Notes: generated by a model not told the origin, from the sequence alone. 64,000 bases of DNA from Gaertneriomyces semiglobifer (GCA_025558075.1 JAHLKF010000015.1:248001-312000), one strand, 5' to 3'; shown: positions 48,670-61,164, counted from the first letter of the stretch. Numbers and translations: made by a program.

Positions 48670-49475
48670 ATGGCACAGATAGAAGCGAATCCCCGCGGCA
48701 TTCCGCGGGCGCCTTTTGTGGTGAGAATGTGAAGTCGGTGTCGTGCCAGAGCCCGCGTGAACTGAACTGAGCATTTCCCTCGCTTCATGTACACAGGAGA
48801 AAGTAGAGGAGTTTGTAGCGCCGGGAGAGATTGAGAGCACCCTCAGAAAGTTTCAAGAGATGGCACAGTGCGTATTTCTGGAGTTCATGGCCAAGTTATA
48901 CTGGTTGTGACTATCGTTCGACCCGTAGGAAATACCGTTTCATGGAAACGCACCTTCTACAGCGCAAAAAGAGCCTGGAAACTAAGATGCCAGAGATAAA
49001 AAAGACCCTCGACATGGTGGGCTTTCTAATGTCAAAAAAGGTTCGCCGTTGAATTCAACGAGCTACGCTTCACGACCTCTGTTAACCATGTGGGATCGCT
49101 TAGAGCGCTGACGAACCCATCGAGACACAGTACGAATTGAATGACAGCTTACTCGCCAAAGCAAGCATTGCTCCATCGGATAAGGTGTATCTGTGGCTAG
49201 GGGTAATAATGCTGTGTTTGACCGTGGCACTATCTGGATCTTCCGCTAATGATCGGTCCCATCATTAGGCTAATGTCATGCTCGAGTATTCGAATGTTGA
49301 AGCACTGGAGTTATTAACATCGAAACTAGCGAGCGCCAAGCAAAGTTTGTCACAAGTGGATGAGGATCTGGAATACTTGCGGGAGCAGATCACAACAATG
49401 GAAGTCAACACTGCTAGGGTATACAATTACGACGTTAAGCTGCGACGGGTGAAGAAGGATAGCAATCGTGAATAA
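48670..49475 (+). CDS. PAC10: Prefoldin subunit 3
   Basis: Alpha-type subunit of the hexameric prefoldin chaperone that hands actin and tubulin to CCT. Exons 48670-48720, 48797-48867, 48929-49040, 49104-49202 and 49269-49475 give 179 residues. NPRGIPRAPFVEKVEEFV, RKFQEMAQKYRFMETHLL, ETQYELNDSLLAKASI, DKVYLWLGANVMLEY and EDLEYLREQITTMEVNTARV follow the family (VBP1/Pac10), with two helical arms flanking the beta hairpins. Confidence 0.96.
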
Positions 49476-49529
49476 TATTAAGTCTTTGTAAATGTTGCAC
49501 CACCCACAATATGAATGTCGGGCAGTTGT

Positions 49530-51626
49530 CTAGTCGGAAAGAGCCCCCCAAAGGCCTACCGCGATAGTACATATTAGTAATACAGCACTGCATTTGGTTA
49601 CAGCTCTTAGCGCCTTTGATTTCATCCGCTCCACTGGAACTGGGACCACATTCCCATACCGGTACTCGAGCACGGCATCAGCAAAAGCTGTCAGTGCATG
49701 TTCACCGTCCAGGGTGAAGGCCGGCACCATGTTGAGGACCGCAAGCGCCACCGTGACGGACAGCGTAAATCTGCCCCATGCGTCAGTTTTACTTGGACAT
49801 TCATACCGCACGATCCATATCAACACCTAAAACTTACTGCAAAAATCGCTCCAACATGTAAGGTAATCTTAGTGGCCACATGCCAAGTCGTGGTACAATA
49901 CTCCCAACTCGCACTGCAATAAAATGATAGATGAGCTATCGTGTACTCGTGAGCGTTGAATCATCCATGCCTAACCTCCTTCCCACACTTCGCGGGGGTC
50001 GCCTAGGAAGGTAATGTTTTCCGGTGCCTTGACAGAGTCTCCCCGCCAGCAATCCATAGACCCGCACACGGCGAAGCGTATTATGCGTATATAGGCGTTG
50101 GGTATGTACGGATTCATGCAGTAGGTGGCCGATGAATCGTCAGCGCAGTCACTGCTCTTGAGGCATTCAGGATGCCGCACTACAATGTCATGTAAGGGCA
50201 AGCATGATAACTGCTCCTGGGTGACGCATCTTTCCATGAGAATGGGTCGTATGCTGTTCGCGATCAGGAACACTCACTGACGGGATCTGGCTTCGGTTTT
50301 GATGCTGAACATCATGTAAACTGAAGCATTGAAAGGCCGAGTCCGAAGGTCCCAGCGGCTCCTTCTCAGTCACCTCACAGCACCGCAGGTCTTGCGCTAA
50401 AGACGCATTTTATAAACTCGAATCATCGCGCTCGTCAACAGCATCCTTCAATACCTACCCAAACGCACCTTTTCTGGTATACAGTACCCCTTTTGCATAG
50501 ACGCACTATCCATCAGGTTCTTATGTAGAAGCGACGACCAACCGCGCACGCCTGCAGTAAGCGGCGAGCCATTGACAGACATGATCATATCTCCTTGCTT
50601 CAGATGACCCCAAAGAGGCGACTCCTTCATAATATCCAGAACCACAGCACCAGAACCGTTTGTGGTCGTCTCATATCCTAATGACAGCCAATATGGAAGC
50701 GTCCAAAGAAGGCCCCAAATAGCCAGGGTCAAGGTCGCATTATGCCACACGCCGGCGCAAATCACGCGGAGTTTGTTGTACGGCCGAAGCAGGTCCATAG
50801 ACTGTTCACGCAGCTCAACAAAGGCCCCTGGAAACATGACATACAAGAAGACCCCAAACGACTGGATAGATACGTGTTCCCTAATAGCAGTGCATTAGGT
50901 GCGCGTACCAACCGCGGTCAAGTGCACATGATGGGGCTCACACTGATGCCGCAACGGCATGGCCTATTTCGTGAAATATACTTGCGACCAAAAAGGCCAT
51001 GAAGTAGTATATGAACGCTGAGAATGGCAGATTCAGGCCTGGTATCTACTTGTCAATTAGCTGACTGTACACGATCATCTGTAAAGAGAAGCCTACCAGC
51101 TCACCAATGCGACGAGGAGCTTCCCGCTTCCCATTGTCATTTCTGGGATAGTAGCGCCAGAGGAGTATAGGAGCGAGCTGTTGACGCGAAAATCCATGGC
51201 TTGGAAGGACTGGTCGGGTGGAGGTGCCGAGCCTGGCTGCCAGGCGAGCACATCAACGGCGGTGCTCCACGCTACTCGAGTCAACAGGACCATGCTCAAA
51301 ATCATGCAAGTCAATCCACACGCAACTCCAATGGAGTAAAACGCTTGTAAGCACTTGGGATACCACACACCGATCCGCTGAAAGAATCCGTTTACAGAAT
51401 TTGTTGACCATTTAATACTGTAATGTCCTCGTTCCACATGTGATCCAGATGCTTTGCTTAAGCCCCTTCTTGTATACGATGTTGCAGTGGCAGGCAACAG
51501 TCCATAATCGTAGCGGGTTCGAGTCGGGCGTCGAGTACCAGAGACATTGGATCCGGTACATCGGGCGATGAAATGCACCACACCCCAGAAAGCGACCAAT
51601 GTTCCGAACAGTTGCAAGAGACCCAT
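49530..51626 (-). CDS. Site-2 intramembrane zinc metalloprotease (S2P)
   Basis: Cleaves membrane-bound transcription factors such as SREBP within the bilayer (MBTPS2 homologue). Seven exons: 51105-51626, 50942-51045, 50459-50880, 50278-50396, 49976-50216, 49838-49913, 49530-49791; 581 residues. The zinc motif HEIGHAVAA follows GLNLPFSAFIYYFMAFLVAS. FGVFLYVMFPGAFVEL and CAGVWHNATLTL come next, then a PDZ-like insert (GDMIMSVNGSPL), a Cys-rich lumenal loop, and the third ligand motif MVPAFTLDGEHAL. The start ATG at 51626 gives a short first hydrophobic segment. An upstream exon cannot be ruled out. Confidence 0.93.
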
Positions 51627-51932
51627 CGCACAAACCGTTCGAGGCCCACTAAGCCAGCAGATCACCAATTGAGGATTCTGAGTGACCCATCTACCTTTCC
51701 ATGTCGATCTTGACTACTCGCTCGGCGCACGGTTTGCCGAATCTGTTTGCATGACAGTTGACTATTCGAAAATTGTGCCACTTGAGGCGCGCCTTGGTTC
51801 GAAAGTTTATCGAAACGCCAACTACGAAACAGTTGAGAGCTACTTGACGAGAGAACAGCGGATCATCTTCCTCTAGCCAGGAGGCTTGATGAGGCATTTG
51901 GAGGAGGTTCTGGTGTTTTGCGGGTGACGAAC

Positions 51933-53798
51933 ATGACACTGACTGTGCAACCGCTGGGACGAAAGAGAACTTTTACCGACCATTTGGGCATCCCGAAAGA
52001 GAACATGATATGTCGGGGTTGTAGCAAGGACAAAACAGCGGTCACGCCGAGTGAGGCCACCAACCAGCAGCGCACGGGAGATGTAGACAGAACTTTTAGT
52101 CCGGTGCGATCGCTCTTCAGTTTTTATGCTGGACTATGTTCATTAACCCGCCCGTATTAGGCACAGAGATTGTTGGCCAAGCTCAGAAGAAGTTTTGCAG
52201 TCAAGGGTTCGGAAAGTCCACATGCCTCCACAGAATTCACAACCTCCGTACATACGGGTATGTGGGCCGTGTCACCGTTGCAATTAGCCAGGGTACTCAT
52301 ACGCATACTAGCACGAAATCACGACTCTATAAACAATCGCTCTACCGATGAGCTATGCCAAGCGTGTGCGAAGCGAAAACAGCATCTGCGGCGTAGCTTT
52401 CACGGCCGCGCGAGCGACCCATGGGTGCCATCAGGTACCGAATTGTCGTAGGTGTCTGATGTATACTCAGCGTACATGGGTCAACCATCGATTCACTCTC
52501 CTTACCTCAGACGGTCAGGATCAACGAGGTTACATACGACTCGAGAGTACCGAGTGTCGAAAAATGCCTCTCTACGCAGGCTGTACGTCATTGCGCTTTG
52601 TGATGTTTCGACATCGGTCTAAGAGAGTGCGCATTTAGGTTTGAGGACAAAGATCGAGCACCGGCAACGCCAGCATACGACGAAATTCTGGAGCAGCATC
52701 TCAATATAGACAAAGAGGTACTGTATCATTATGAAGTTCGCTCTCGGTAGCACACCTAAGACGTCTATGCTATAGCTCGAGAAACTACGAAGAGCAACAG
52801 AAAACAAGTTACCGGAGCTTTCTGATGAGCAGCTGCAAGATGTATGTTCTCTCGCATCTAGCCTATGGTTTTTCAGCGGCTAATCCCTCTACGTACTCAG
52901 GTGCAATCTGCGCTGTGTAATCGAAGTGCAAACGCCATTCTGTCGAAAGGTTTCAAGCTCGAGATAAAGACTGGTGATATACGTACTCTACGGGACGGGG
53001 CGTGGCTTAATGATGAGGTACGCGCGCGAAGCACAGCGATGTGTGGTGCACCGAATGAGTATGCCAACCTTCCCCATAGGTTATCAACTTTTACGGTGAA
53101 CTCATCATGGACCGCGCCATCCGAAATTCCGAGAAACATCCGCCTGTCCACTGTTTCAACACTCATTTTTATCCGACCGTGAAGAATGGTTACCAGAGCG
53201 TTCGCAGGTGGACTCGCCGGGTACATTTCGCTCACAAAGTTGTAATTGCTGGATATAGGGTTGACATTAGTCTTCCAATTGTAGGTCGACCTCTTCTCCA
53301 AAGATCTGATCATCGTTCCCGTGCATCTCGGCAACCACTGGACTTGTGCGGTCATCAATTTCCGGCGCAAGCGGTTCGAGTACTACGACTCGCTTCATGG
53401 AACGAATACAAAAGTCTTTCCTGTAAGTATGGAGTCCTATGAAGCCGTTCTGGCAGCCCAGGTGATAATCTTCAAGGTCAGCTGCTTCGTTCGTACATAA
53501 CACAAGAATCGCTTGACAAAAGAAAACAACCGCTATCGCTGGAAGGCTGGACGAACTATGCGCCAACGGTATGTCGTTGATCACTCAGTTCAGTACATCC
53601 TACCAGGCTTAGTTCATCCATTTTGCATTATAGGATATACCCTTTCAACTCAATGGCAATGACTGTGGAGTGTTCACATGTGTTTTCATGGAGTATAGCG
53701 CGCGCCAGGCCCCGTTTGATTTCGACGGAAACCACATGTCATACTTCCGCCAGCGTATCATTTGTGAAATATTGGAGAAAAAACTATTGGTGGAGTGA
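51933..53798 (+). CDS. ULP1: Ulp1/SENP-family SUMO protease
   Basis: C48 cysteine protease that matures or removes SUMO. C-terminal exons are firm: 52776-52841, 52901-53017, 53080-53220, 53285-53422, 53482-53568, 53634-53798. They carry LRDGAWLNDEVINFYGELIM, LGNHWTCAVINF (catalytic His), EYYDSLHG (Asp) and FQLNGNDCGVFTCVFMEY (Gln, Cys). Upstream exons 52639-52717 and 52452-52528 join in phase (PYLRRSGSTRFEDKDRAP). A further exon ending at 52257 (HMPPQNSQPPYIR) and an N-terminal frame from ATG 51933 (MTLTVQPLGRKRTFTDH) are likely but their junction is unresolved. S2P is divergent. Confidence 0.88.
52310..52362 (-). other. tRNA-like D-arm/A-box fragment inside a ULP1 intron
   Basis: On the minus strand 52339-52355 reads TAGCTCATCGGTAGAGC, an almost perfect tRNA D-arm and internal A box. 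The following bases could form a weak anticodon stem. The acceptor stem and a T arm/B box (GGTTCRANYCC) are not found, so this is at most a tRNA relic or chance. Confidence 0.3.
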
Positions 53799-53915
53799 AA
53801 TAGCCGTAGAAGAGTCTATCGGAAATATGACAGGAGCAGTGATCATCATCACTTGCGGTACCCAAGATTAAACCACCGCTTCTCTGGCATTGACGGCTTA
53901 ACTATGGGGCGGTTA

Positions 53916-54746
53916 TCAAGAACTATTATCTGTTGTGTCGAGTGAAGTGCTACATGTTTGCGTCAGCTCACGTCGGTCGAGGCCATTGCAAAGGGTACAC
54001 CTACCTGGCAAATCTGCCATAACAAGCCTATGATTCCAGTCTGAATCGTCGTCTTTCTTCTGGAATGCAGGATTCAACTCCCGTTACATTGTCGCCAACT
54101 TTTGAGAAGGCCACCCACCTGTAGTTCAACGTGTACCTTGGCGTTGCTGCGAGGCCCAGACAAATAGAAGCGCATGAACATGACATTCCCGCCATTTTCT
54201 TTCGAAACGCTATAGCTGTTGAAATATATGAATAGGCGCAGTCAGCGTCCAAATTACGATAGTTGCTAAATACCCGAGCGTATTCCCTCGTCTTCGCCCT
54301 AGACCCGAATCAAGATGGCCTTCGATCGGTGCACCCAACGCCTTTTGTAGTTGCGAGTGCTGCTTCACCAACTCCAGTGTCTTTTCATACATGCCGTATG
54401 CCGCTTTCTGTTCCACCATCTCTTCTCGCACATAGTATATCGATGTACCTGGAAAGCAATGAGGGGTTGGTGGCAGGAACGCTTCGGTGCAAGGTGTTGC
54501 AACTCAAACCTCACCGATGATACCGAGCCCCACGACGACTATAGATCCATATCCTAATGACTGTAGAGCGTTAGCTATCCGGTCGAGTAGCGGTCCACCG
54601 CCGAACCCGGATTGCAAACAGTCGGCCGTTGCTCGGGTTGAGTACCGGCGGCTTTGCCTGACAGGTTTCAAGTGGGCTGTCGCACGCGCTAGGCTGGGAG
54701 ATGCAGCATATTGCCTCAATGAGAGCGTAGAGTAAAGCATGCGCAT
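53916..54746 (-). CDS. TIM21: Mitochondrial presequence translocase subunit TIM21
   Basis: Links the TIM23 translocase with TOM and the respiratory chain. Exons 54515-54746, 54274-54448, 54119-54215 and 53916-54059 give 215 residues. The N-terminus is a basic presequence (MRMLYSTLSLRQYAASPSL, with more Arg residues further on), then one membrane helix (GYGSIVVVGLGIIGTSIYYV). The intermembrane domain shows LQKALGAPIEGHL, RRRGNTLG, MRFYLSGPRSNAKVHVELQ and a WNHRLVMADLPG end. The family call rests mostly on domain order and the last two motifs. The extreme C-terminus may contain another intron. Confidence 0.8.
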
Positions 54747-56015
54747 ATTTGGTGTTCGCGGCCTCCTTTTGTGTGTGGATGTAGAATGAAGTGATAATGC
54801 AAAAACATTTGGAACCAGATCTTGTGCATAAATCCCTCAACTCCGGGAACTTCGCGGCCGCATCAGCACAGCGCACCACGAGGAAATCTTGGTGCTTTGC
54901 GGCATTCCAGTTGTATGCAGAGGATATTGCCGAATATCTCGGCGAATGCTTTGCCGCTACCTGAATTCAGCTCCTTTGTTTGTGGTGCAGTTGGGTCGGC
55001 CATTTGTGACTCTGTAACATTCGGATCCCGTAGGACTAGCACATCTGCATCTGGCAAAACGACAAATACAATAATCACGACCACAGGACGAAGTTCTTGA
55101 CAAGCTGCCATTCGCACTTGATGGAGGCATGCCTTGCCAAGGGTTAAGAAAGGAGTTGTCAAACTCCAGGCCTGCACACACATTTGTGCAGGAAACAACA
55201 GCACTGCAGGAGGGCTTGGCAGTTATTCCCATTGCTCTGCATCGCACACTCTCGTCCCATTATAGACGTTGGCGTTGGGAAACGGGACCACGACAATGAT
55301 GCTGATGAGGAATGGTGAGGGGGTTAGCAGTTCTGCGCCAGAAGCGCAAGAGATGACAACCATTATGAGTTCCTGCTGATAGCGCAACCATCTCAGTGAC
55401 GTTCCGAATTCGTTGAGGCTTAACTGCGTCGAGAGCGCTGCTATGGACAGCAACATTCCAACCATCCCTTCTGAGGTCGACGTATACAACCATTCGCTAG
55501 ATGTTCTCCAACAGTGCGGGTGTAGTGGGGCAGCCTTGTGGATTATCATTCATCATCTCGTACGCTCAGGTTTTGGAGGGATAAAAAGTGGGGTGAATGT
55601 ACAGGAATATCTTCAGTCCATCAGGCCTGTAACCCCACAAGATTCGTACGAAAGTAGATCACAAGCAGAGATATACCTACTCTATGGGCGACGTCGCTAC
55701 TAGTGATACCATGACTAGCAGAGAGCAGTCCGACTGAGCGCTTAAAGCTAGTCGGTCTGGTCCGAAGGAAATCTGCTAGTCACCATCAACATGCGTCGCG
55801 CCCGTCTGCATACTGCCGTATTTGGGAAGAATGACAGGCAAGCCCTATATAAGAATATATGATAAGAGTGGCGTGGAGCTAAAGCTTCGATAGGGCCAGT
55901 GGGCGAGAATATTTTGTGGAAGTAGATCCGACCGATAAAAATATAAGGTCTCTATGTTTTGTGTGGTCACAGGAAGTGTGGTGGGGTGAAGCCAGTGCAC
56001 TGTAAACGCTGCGCC
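54747..56015. other. Unassigned region with overlapping open frames
   Basis: About 1.27 kb. Three readings compete around 54800-55250: a plus-strand frame from ATG 54798 (FQLYAEDIAEYLGECFAAT, 55 codons), a minus-strand frame with a hydrophobic start (VVVIIVFVVLPDADVLVL), and a Cys-rich minus-strand frame (CGRDYCICRFARCRC). No choice is backed by a known family or a clean splice set. 55700-56015 shows nothing. Confidence 0.3.
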
Positions 56016-58183
56016 ATGTTACTCGCAAGAGCCGTGCGAGCCCTCCCATTCCGGATAGCCAAGGATACCTGCCGCGCTACATGTCTCAGAACACCGCAGA
56101 AGTTCATAGGCAGCACCGCTTCCAGCCGAGGTGGTCTGGCCGCGGCTAATGTAGAGACGGCGTCGACAACAACATCGACCACAACCACGACGGAATCGAC
56201 AAAACCTCATGAAGTAGCCGACCATAGCGAACAACATGCAGTCGTCAGTACATTTGACTTGTTCAGCATCGGTGTTGGACCGAGTTCCAGGTACCCTAAG
56301 GCGTTGCAGTAGAACAAGAAGGGACAGAGATACTGATGCAGATTCGTTCCTTAGTCATACAGTCGGGCCAATGCGTGCAGCCAAGATCTTTGTGGAGGAT
56401 TTAAAGAAAGCAGGAGTTTTGGATAAGGTCAAGATTATGAAAGTGCACCTATATGGCAGCTTGGCTTTGACGGGCGTAGGGCACGGGACACCGTAAGTAG
56501 CGAGTATGTCCATCGCGAAACCATCCATGGTCAGTAACAAGGCCACACAGCAACGCCATCCTTATGGGCTTAGAAGGTGAAACTCCCGAAATGGTAGACG
56601 CCAAATCCATCGTGTCTCGCTGCGACACCATCAGTACCTCATCCACATTGAACCTCGGCGGAACGTACCCAATCAAATTCTCGCCAAAATCGGATCTCGT
56701 TTTCCATCCACAAGCATCGCTTCCACAGCACCCAAACGGAATGCGGTTCCTCGCCATGTCGGCTAACGCAGAACTCGTGGCCTGCAACGAATACTTTTCC
56801 ATCGGCGGTGGCTTTGTAGTTAACGAACGCACGCGGGTAGCTCATGGAGAGAACGTATACTATATGTCTTATGATGTGTCAGAAGTGAAAGACGATCGAA
56901 AGAATCAGGATTTGGCGGTGACGACGGCAGCTCTCCCGTTCCGAACTGGACAAGAACTGTTGGATGTGTGTAAACGCGAGGGAATGACCATTGCCCAAGT
57001 AGTGTGGGAGAACGAAAGGAGATGGAGAAGTGCAGATGAGATCCGAGAGCGCACCCGCGCAATTTGGAATGTCATGGATCAGAGTATCGAGAACGGGTGC
57101 TTGGCGAGTGATAAAGAGATGTTGCCTGGTGGATTGCAGGTTAAGCGACGTGCCCCGGGGTTGTACCGGAAGCTACTACGGGGCTTTTATGGTAATCGGC
57201 TAGGGGCAGTAGGCTCTCATGGCAGTGCTCCGATGGTTACTGAACAAGGAACCGGACTTTATCAGCAGCAAGAAAAGCATGAGTTATTACGCGTAAGGAG
57301 GCGCAAAAGGATGGTCCTCCCGGCGTTGGACTTTCTCAGCGCGTATGCGATTGCGGTCAATGAGGAAAATGCGGCAGGTGGGCGCGTCGTTACTGCCCCC
57401 ACCAACGGAGCTGCTGGGTAAGGCACCACCGGTAGATGCAAATTATCACTGCTTTTTCTATTGATACTGAGTTTTCTTGGTTCACAGCGTCATTCCGTCC
57501 GTCCTCAAATACTACCTTGAATTCTTCTCCGACGACACTTCGTGCCCACGCACGCGTGATTCGGATATTACCGAATTCCTTTTCACAGCGGCAGCCATTG
57601 GTATGCTCTACAAGCGTGGCGCATCAATCTCAGCTGCCGAGATGGGCTGTCAAGGTGAAGTTGGCGTGGCGTGTTCAATGGCGGCCGCTGGATTCGTAGC
57701 AGTTATGGGTGGCCACCCTGAGGTAAATCCGTCTCACGTAATGCTTTTTTTTTCATTTGCCACCTATTATTGACATCCGTTTGTCAGATGGTCACGAATG
57801 GGGCTGAGATTGCCATGGAACACAATTTAGGTCTCACATGTGATCCAGTTATGGGACTTGTTCAGGTGAGCATTCAATAACCATTTCTTCAAAAATGCGT
57901 TGCTCATATGGTGCGTCACCCCAGATTCCATGCATCGAGCGTAATGCGCTCGGTGCCGTTAAAGCTGTGACAGCAGCCCAACTTGCGCTGAACGGTGATG
58001 GCCAGCATCGTGTGTCCTTGGACAACGTTATTGAGACAATGCGTCAGACGGTATGTATCCTCAGACGGTTTGATGTGTTTCCAGACGCAGCGTTAATACA
58101 GTTTTCAATAGGGTCATGACATGATGTCGAAATATAAAGAAACGTCTCTTGGAGGGTTGGCAGTGAATGTTCCTGTTTGCTAG
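56016..58183 (+). CDS. Iron-sulfur L-serine dehydratase, bacterial type, mitochondrial leader
   Basis: Deaminates L-serine to pyruvate with a [4Fe-4S] cluster. Seven exons: 56016-56290, 56355-56492, 56551-57417, 57488-57722, 57788-57865, 57925-58050, 58112-58183; 596 residues. The leader ([16 protein letters not shown]...) is basic and lacks acids. The beta domain starts [13 protein letters not shown]. The alpha domain shows [52 protein letters not shown] and [14 protein letters not shown]. Cysteines at about 481, 523 and 534 are spaced 42 and 11, the spacing I recall for the cluster ligands of the Legionella enzyme. Both domains are fused in one chain. An insert of about 65 residues ([19 protein letters not shown] region) precedes the alpha core. 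Confidence 0.94.
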
Positions 58184-58542
58184 ACAATTATTCGGACGCA
58201 TTTTTAGCCTTGTAGTTGATGGAATTGTGGCTGGAATAACAACTGCTGTTGATTGTGAAATCGCCACGGCAGTATCTGAGAAACTGGAGGGTACCGGTTT
58301 AAGCTCGTTGTGGACTCCTTTACCGAGCAGTAACGTGCGTTTCAGTAACATGTATGCATACACCAAACGTCAGAGCATCCAATGCAACTTGCCACATACA
58401 AACACAGTTGTACGAGGTGGCAAGGTAAACGGGGAGCTCGTGGCGCGAGAAAGCGCTGCTCATAATCGTGAATGTCCATTTTCCGTGAAACTTGGTAGGG
58501 GAACTTGTGGGGGACAAGGCAGGCAAGCGCCAATCACATGTT

Positions 58543-61002
58543 TCAGAGACCTAGCTTGTATTTGGCCAGGTCTTTCACATGGTATTCTTTTGGCACAAAA
58601 GTGTCCTGGGGAAAGCACATCAATGGAACCATCTCCAAACGATCAAAGAGCACGTAAACTTACTAGAAACTCTGCCGGTGTCATTGCCTCGACGCCTGCC
58701 TTGGCTCTGCTGGGTGAAACACCGGTATGGATAGACACAAAATGGCGATATCGGGATGCATGTGAGATTTGTAAAGCCGAAATCATGTAATGTGCTTGTT
58801 CATATAGACTTGCGTCATCGGAAGCAAACGCGGTCAAGGGTACGCGAAGGGTCCCGTTCGCTTTCATCCTCCGCAAGATGAACATAACACTGTTGTCGCG
58901 CCTGTGATTTATTCGTTGGTTAGATGTCGCAATGTGGAAATCCACAATCATGCACTCACAGTGGGGAGGCACATTCTTCAACAACCCGGTGCCACACCAG
59001 TGGATGCAACACACACTCCCAACGCTGAAGGGGTAGTTTGCGGCGCTGAAATGAATATTATGAGCAACGGTCGTGTAAGTTCATTCGCACCAAAGGCCGT
59101 ACTTTCAATAGAAAATTCTCTATCGTAAGCATCCACTTTAGCGCGTCACGCTCAAGAAGCGCTTCAGGTGACAACGTCAGTGCCCCGCTTTCTATCGTGC
59201 AAGTAAGAATGTACCCAATCAAGACTGCGTGATCAAAGTGTACCTCCTGGGAAGACAATGGACACCTCTGGAGATTCCTGCATCGTCGCCAGCGTCGAGC
59301 CCCATTTCAAAAAATGGACGGGGCGCCGCTTTAACTTCGTAAGCTCAGACATGGTTGGGATACGGGAGATGTATGATTGATGAATCTAAAGGATTGGCGT
59401 CAGCAAAATTGGGACCCGCAGGATTCATACGACACTTACAAATACTATGTCGGCATCTAAGGCGTGGTCAACCGTGTGTGCACCGTAATATCCAAGAAGA
59501 CATTTAAATTCTGAGGTATATCGTCCGCTTGGAGCGAACGGCCAGACTCTACTTCCCTTTAGGAATGACTGAAACTAATACGCATTATCAGTTATTGACG
59601 AGAACAGCTGGAGCCTGTGTCGGCATACACATACCTTTTTGGTAACGCCATGGAGCTTCTTATATAGTGCTCGATGGTAGGATTCCAGCAATGAATGGTG
59701 CTCATACGGAAGTTTGGGGAGGTTCAAATATGTGGACCCGAATGCCTTCAAAGCGCACGACACTTTCACAACAGAGAGTTGCAAATGGGCGACCTGGTTT
59801 ATGTCTTGCCGGAACATTTCGTTGGAGTTCTCACTGGGCGCAACGATGGCTAGAAGGGAACCGTGACTGATTAAGCCAACCTTTAAAGGATATCGCGTGA
59901 GACGGCGGAATTCAACTTCACAGTATCGATTCATAGCGGCCAGCCTACCTTCTCCTTTTCTTTCAAGTATTTCGCTAAGGACGACAGTCTTGCTTGATCT
60001 TGAAAATCTTCAGACTCAATGGGTGCTACGAGGAAGTCTTGCGCTGAGTCCCAACTTGCGTACGCTCGCTTCGCGTGATCCAGATCTAGCATGTGCCGAA
60101 GATGTAAACCAGGCAAATGTAGAAGTTCTCCCCAAATTTCTCGGCGGGCTAACGTCTCTGTAGCGCTCTTGGGTGCCGTTAATTTCACCTGGCCTACATA
60201 AACTCCATTCCCTTTATAAAGTATACATCTGTTCCAGGTAACGCGGAGCAATAATGCATTAGTGTAGCATTTTAAAACAACGTTTCAATTAACTACGTAC
60301 CGAACGGGCTCAGCGGTATCTGGCACATGTGATGATCCTGATGATACTTCTTCTGTGCTGCTTGACCTGTGCACACGTCTACGATCTCCTTGATATTCCC
60401 GTTCTCTGCTTCCCTGGCGGCTCCTCCGTTCCGACCAATTGGAGCGACTTTCCGACCTATGGATATCCTGTCCCTTTATCGAACGGCTGGAGGATTGTCG
60501 ACTGCGGGTATCATCTCGCTTTTCGCGGTAATTTCGCAACTCGGACAAGGAAGGTGGACGGGACCGGAGATCTTCCCCAGCAACTTTTCTGGGTACCCTC
60601 TCATCAAAGGATCCGCTGAAAGCCGCGACCGGTTTGCGAGAGGATGAAAATGATTCTAGCTGACGGGCGGATGACCCGCTTCGCGAGAATCTCTCCATCG
60701 AATCGCTCCGCTCGAGATGTGATCGGGGTTTCCCTTTTAAAAGGGAGTTCCCATTGAAGCTCCGTTGCCCAGTCTCATCATTAACGTGCGGCCTTTCTTG
60801 TATATGGGATGTGCTGGACGATACGCTCTCCGCAAATCGCACCTTGAATTCCCCTGAGGCATCACATGGTCATCGTAGGCCAGAATGCGTTAAACAAACC
60901 CTAGCCTAGCATACGTTTAGGCCTTTTCCTATGTTGATCATGATGTTGATCGTTCGCCTTTCGCTTCCCTAGGGCAAAACCGCCTCGATCATCGCCGCCC
61001 AT
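58543..61002 (-). CDS. SPOC-domain protein, TASOR/Chp1-like silencing factor candidate
   Basis: Ten exons in phase: 60915-61002, 60301-60853, 59949-60228, 59635-59880, 59440-59556, 59244-59385, 59103-59191, 58960-59045, 58723-58901, 58543-58658; 631 residues. Residues 1-205 are basic and Ser/Arg-rich (SELRNYREKRDDTRSRQSS). Residues about 210-330 look like a SPOC barrel (CILYKGNGVYVGQVKL, SSLAKYLKEKEKVGLISHG, LLAIVAPSE). The rest (SGALTLSPEALLERDALKWM, then RWECVLHPLVWHRVVEE, then VYVLFDRLEMVPLMCFP) has the order and wording of the region after SPOC in TASOR and, by known structure, Chp1 (a PIN-like domain). Heterochromatin function is inferred. The exon set is firm by phase and intron size. 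Confidence 0.6.
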
Positions 61003-61164
61003 TATGCTTCAGTGCTTCGTATCAGCTTCATCTATAAAGGCGAACATGCGCCCAAAACGCACATGGGTTAGTTCTCATATGCTCAGCGCTGGGAATTATC
61101 AAGGAACATAAGTGGTTACCTCGGTGCATGTAGGGTATGTTGGGAATGTATCATATTTTTACTA

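Noticed and set aside
52348..52638. Plus-strand frame starting MSYAKRVRSENS before the Ulp1 domain
   Set aside because: Its start is the complement of the tRNA-like A box and it does not join the next exon in phase. The frame giving YSAYMGQPSIHSPYLRR does.
58167..58790. A 207-codon plus-strand frame overlapping the serine dehydratase stop
   Set aside because: It starts in the last bases of the dehydratase, has no domain, and lies antisense to the last exons of the SPOC gene, whose exons all agree in phase with normal introns.
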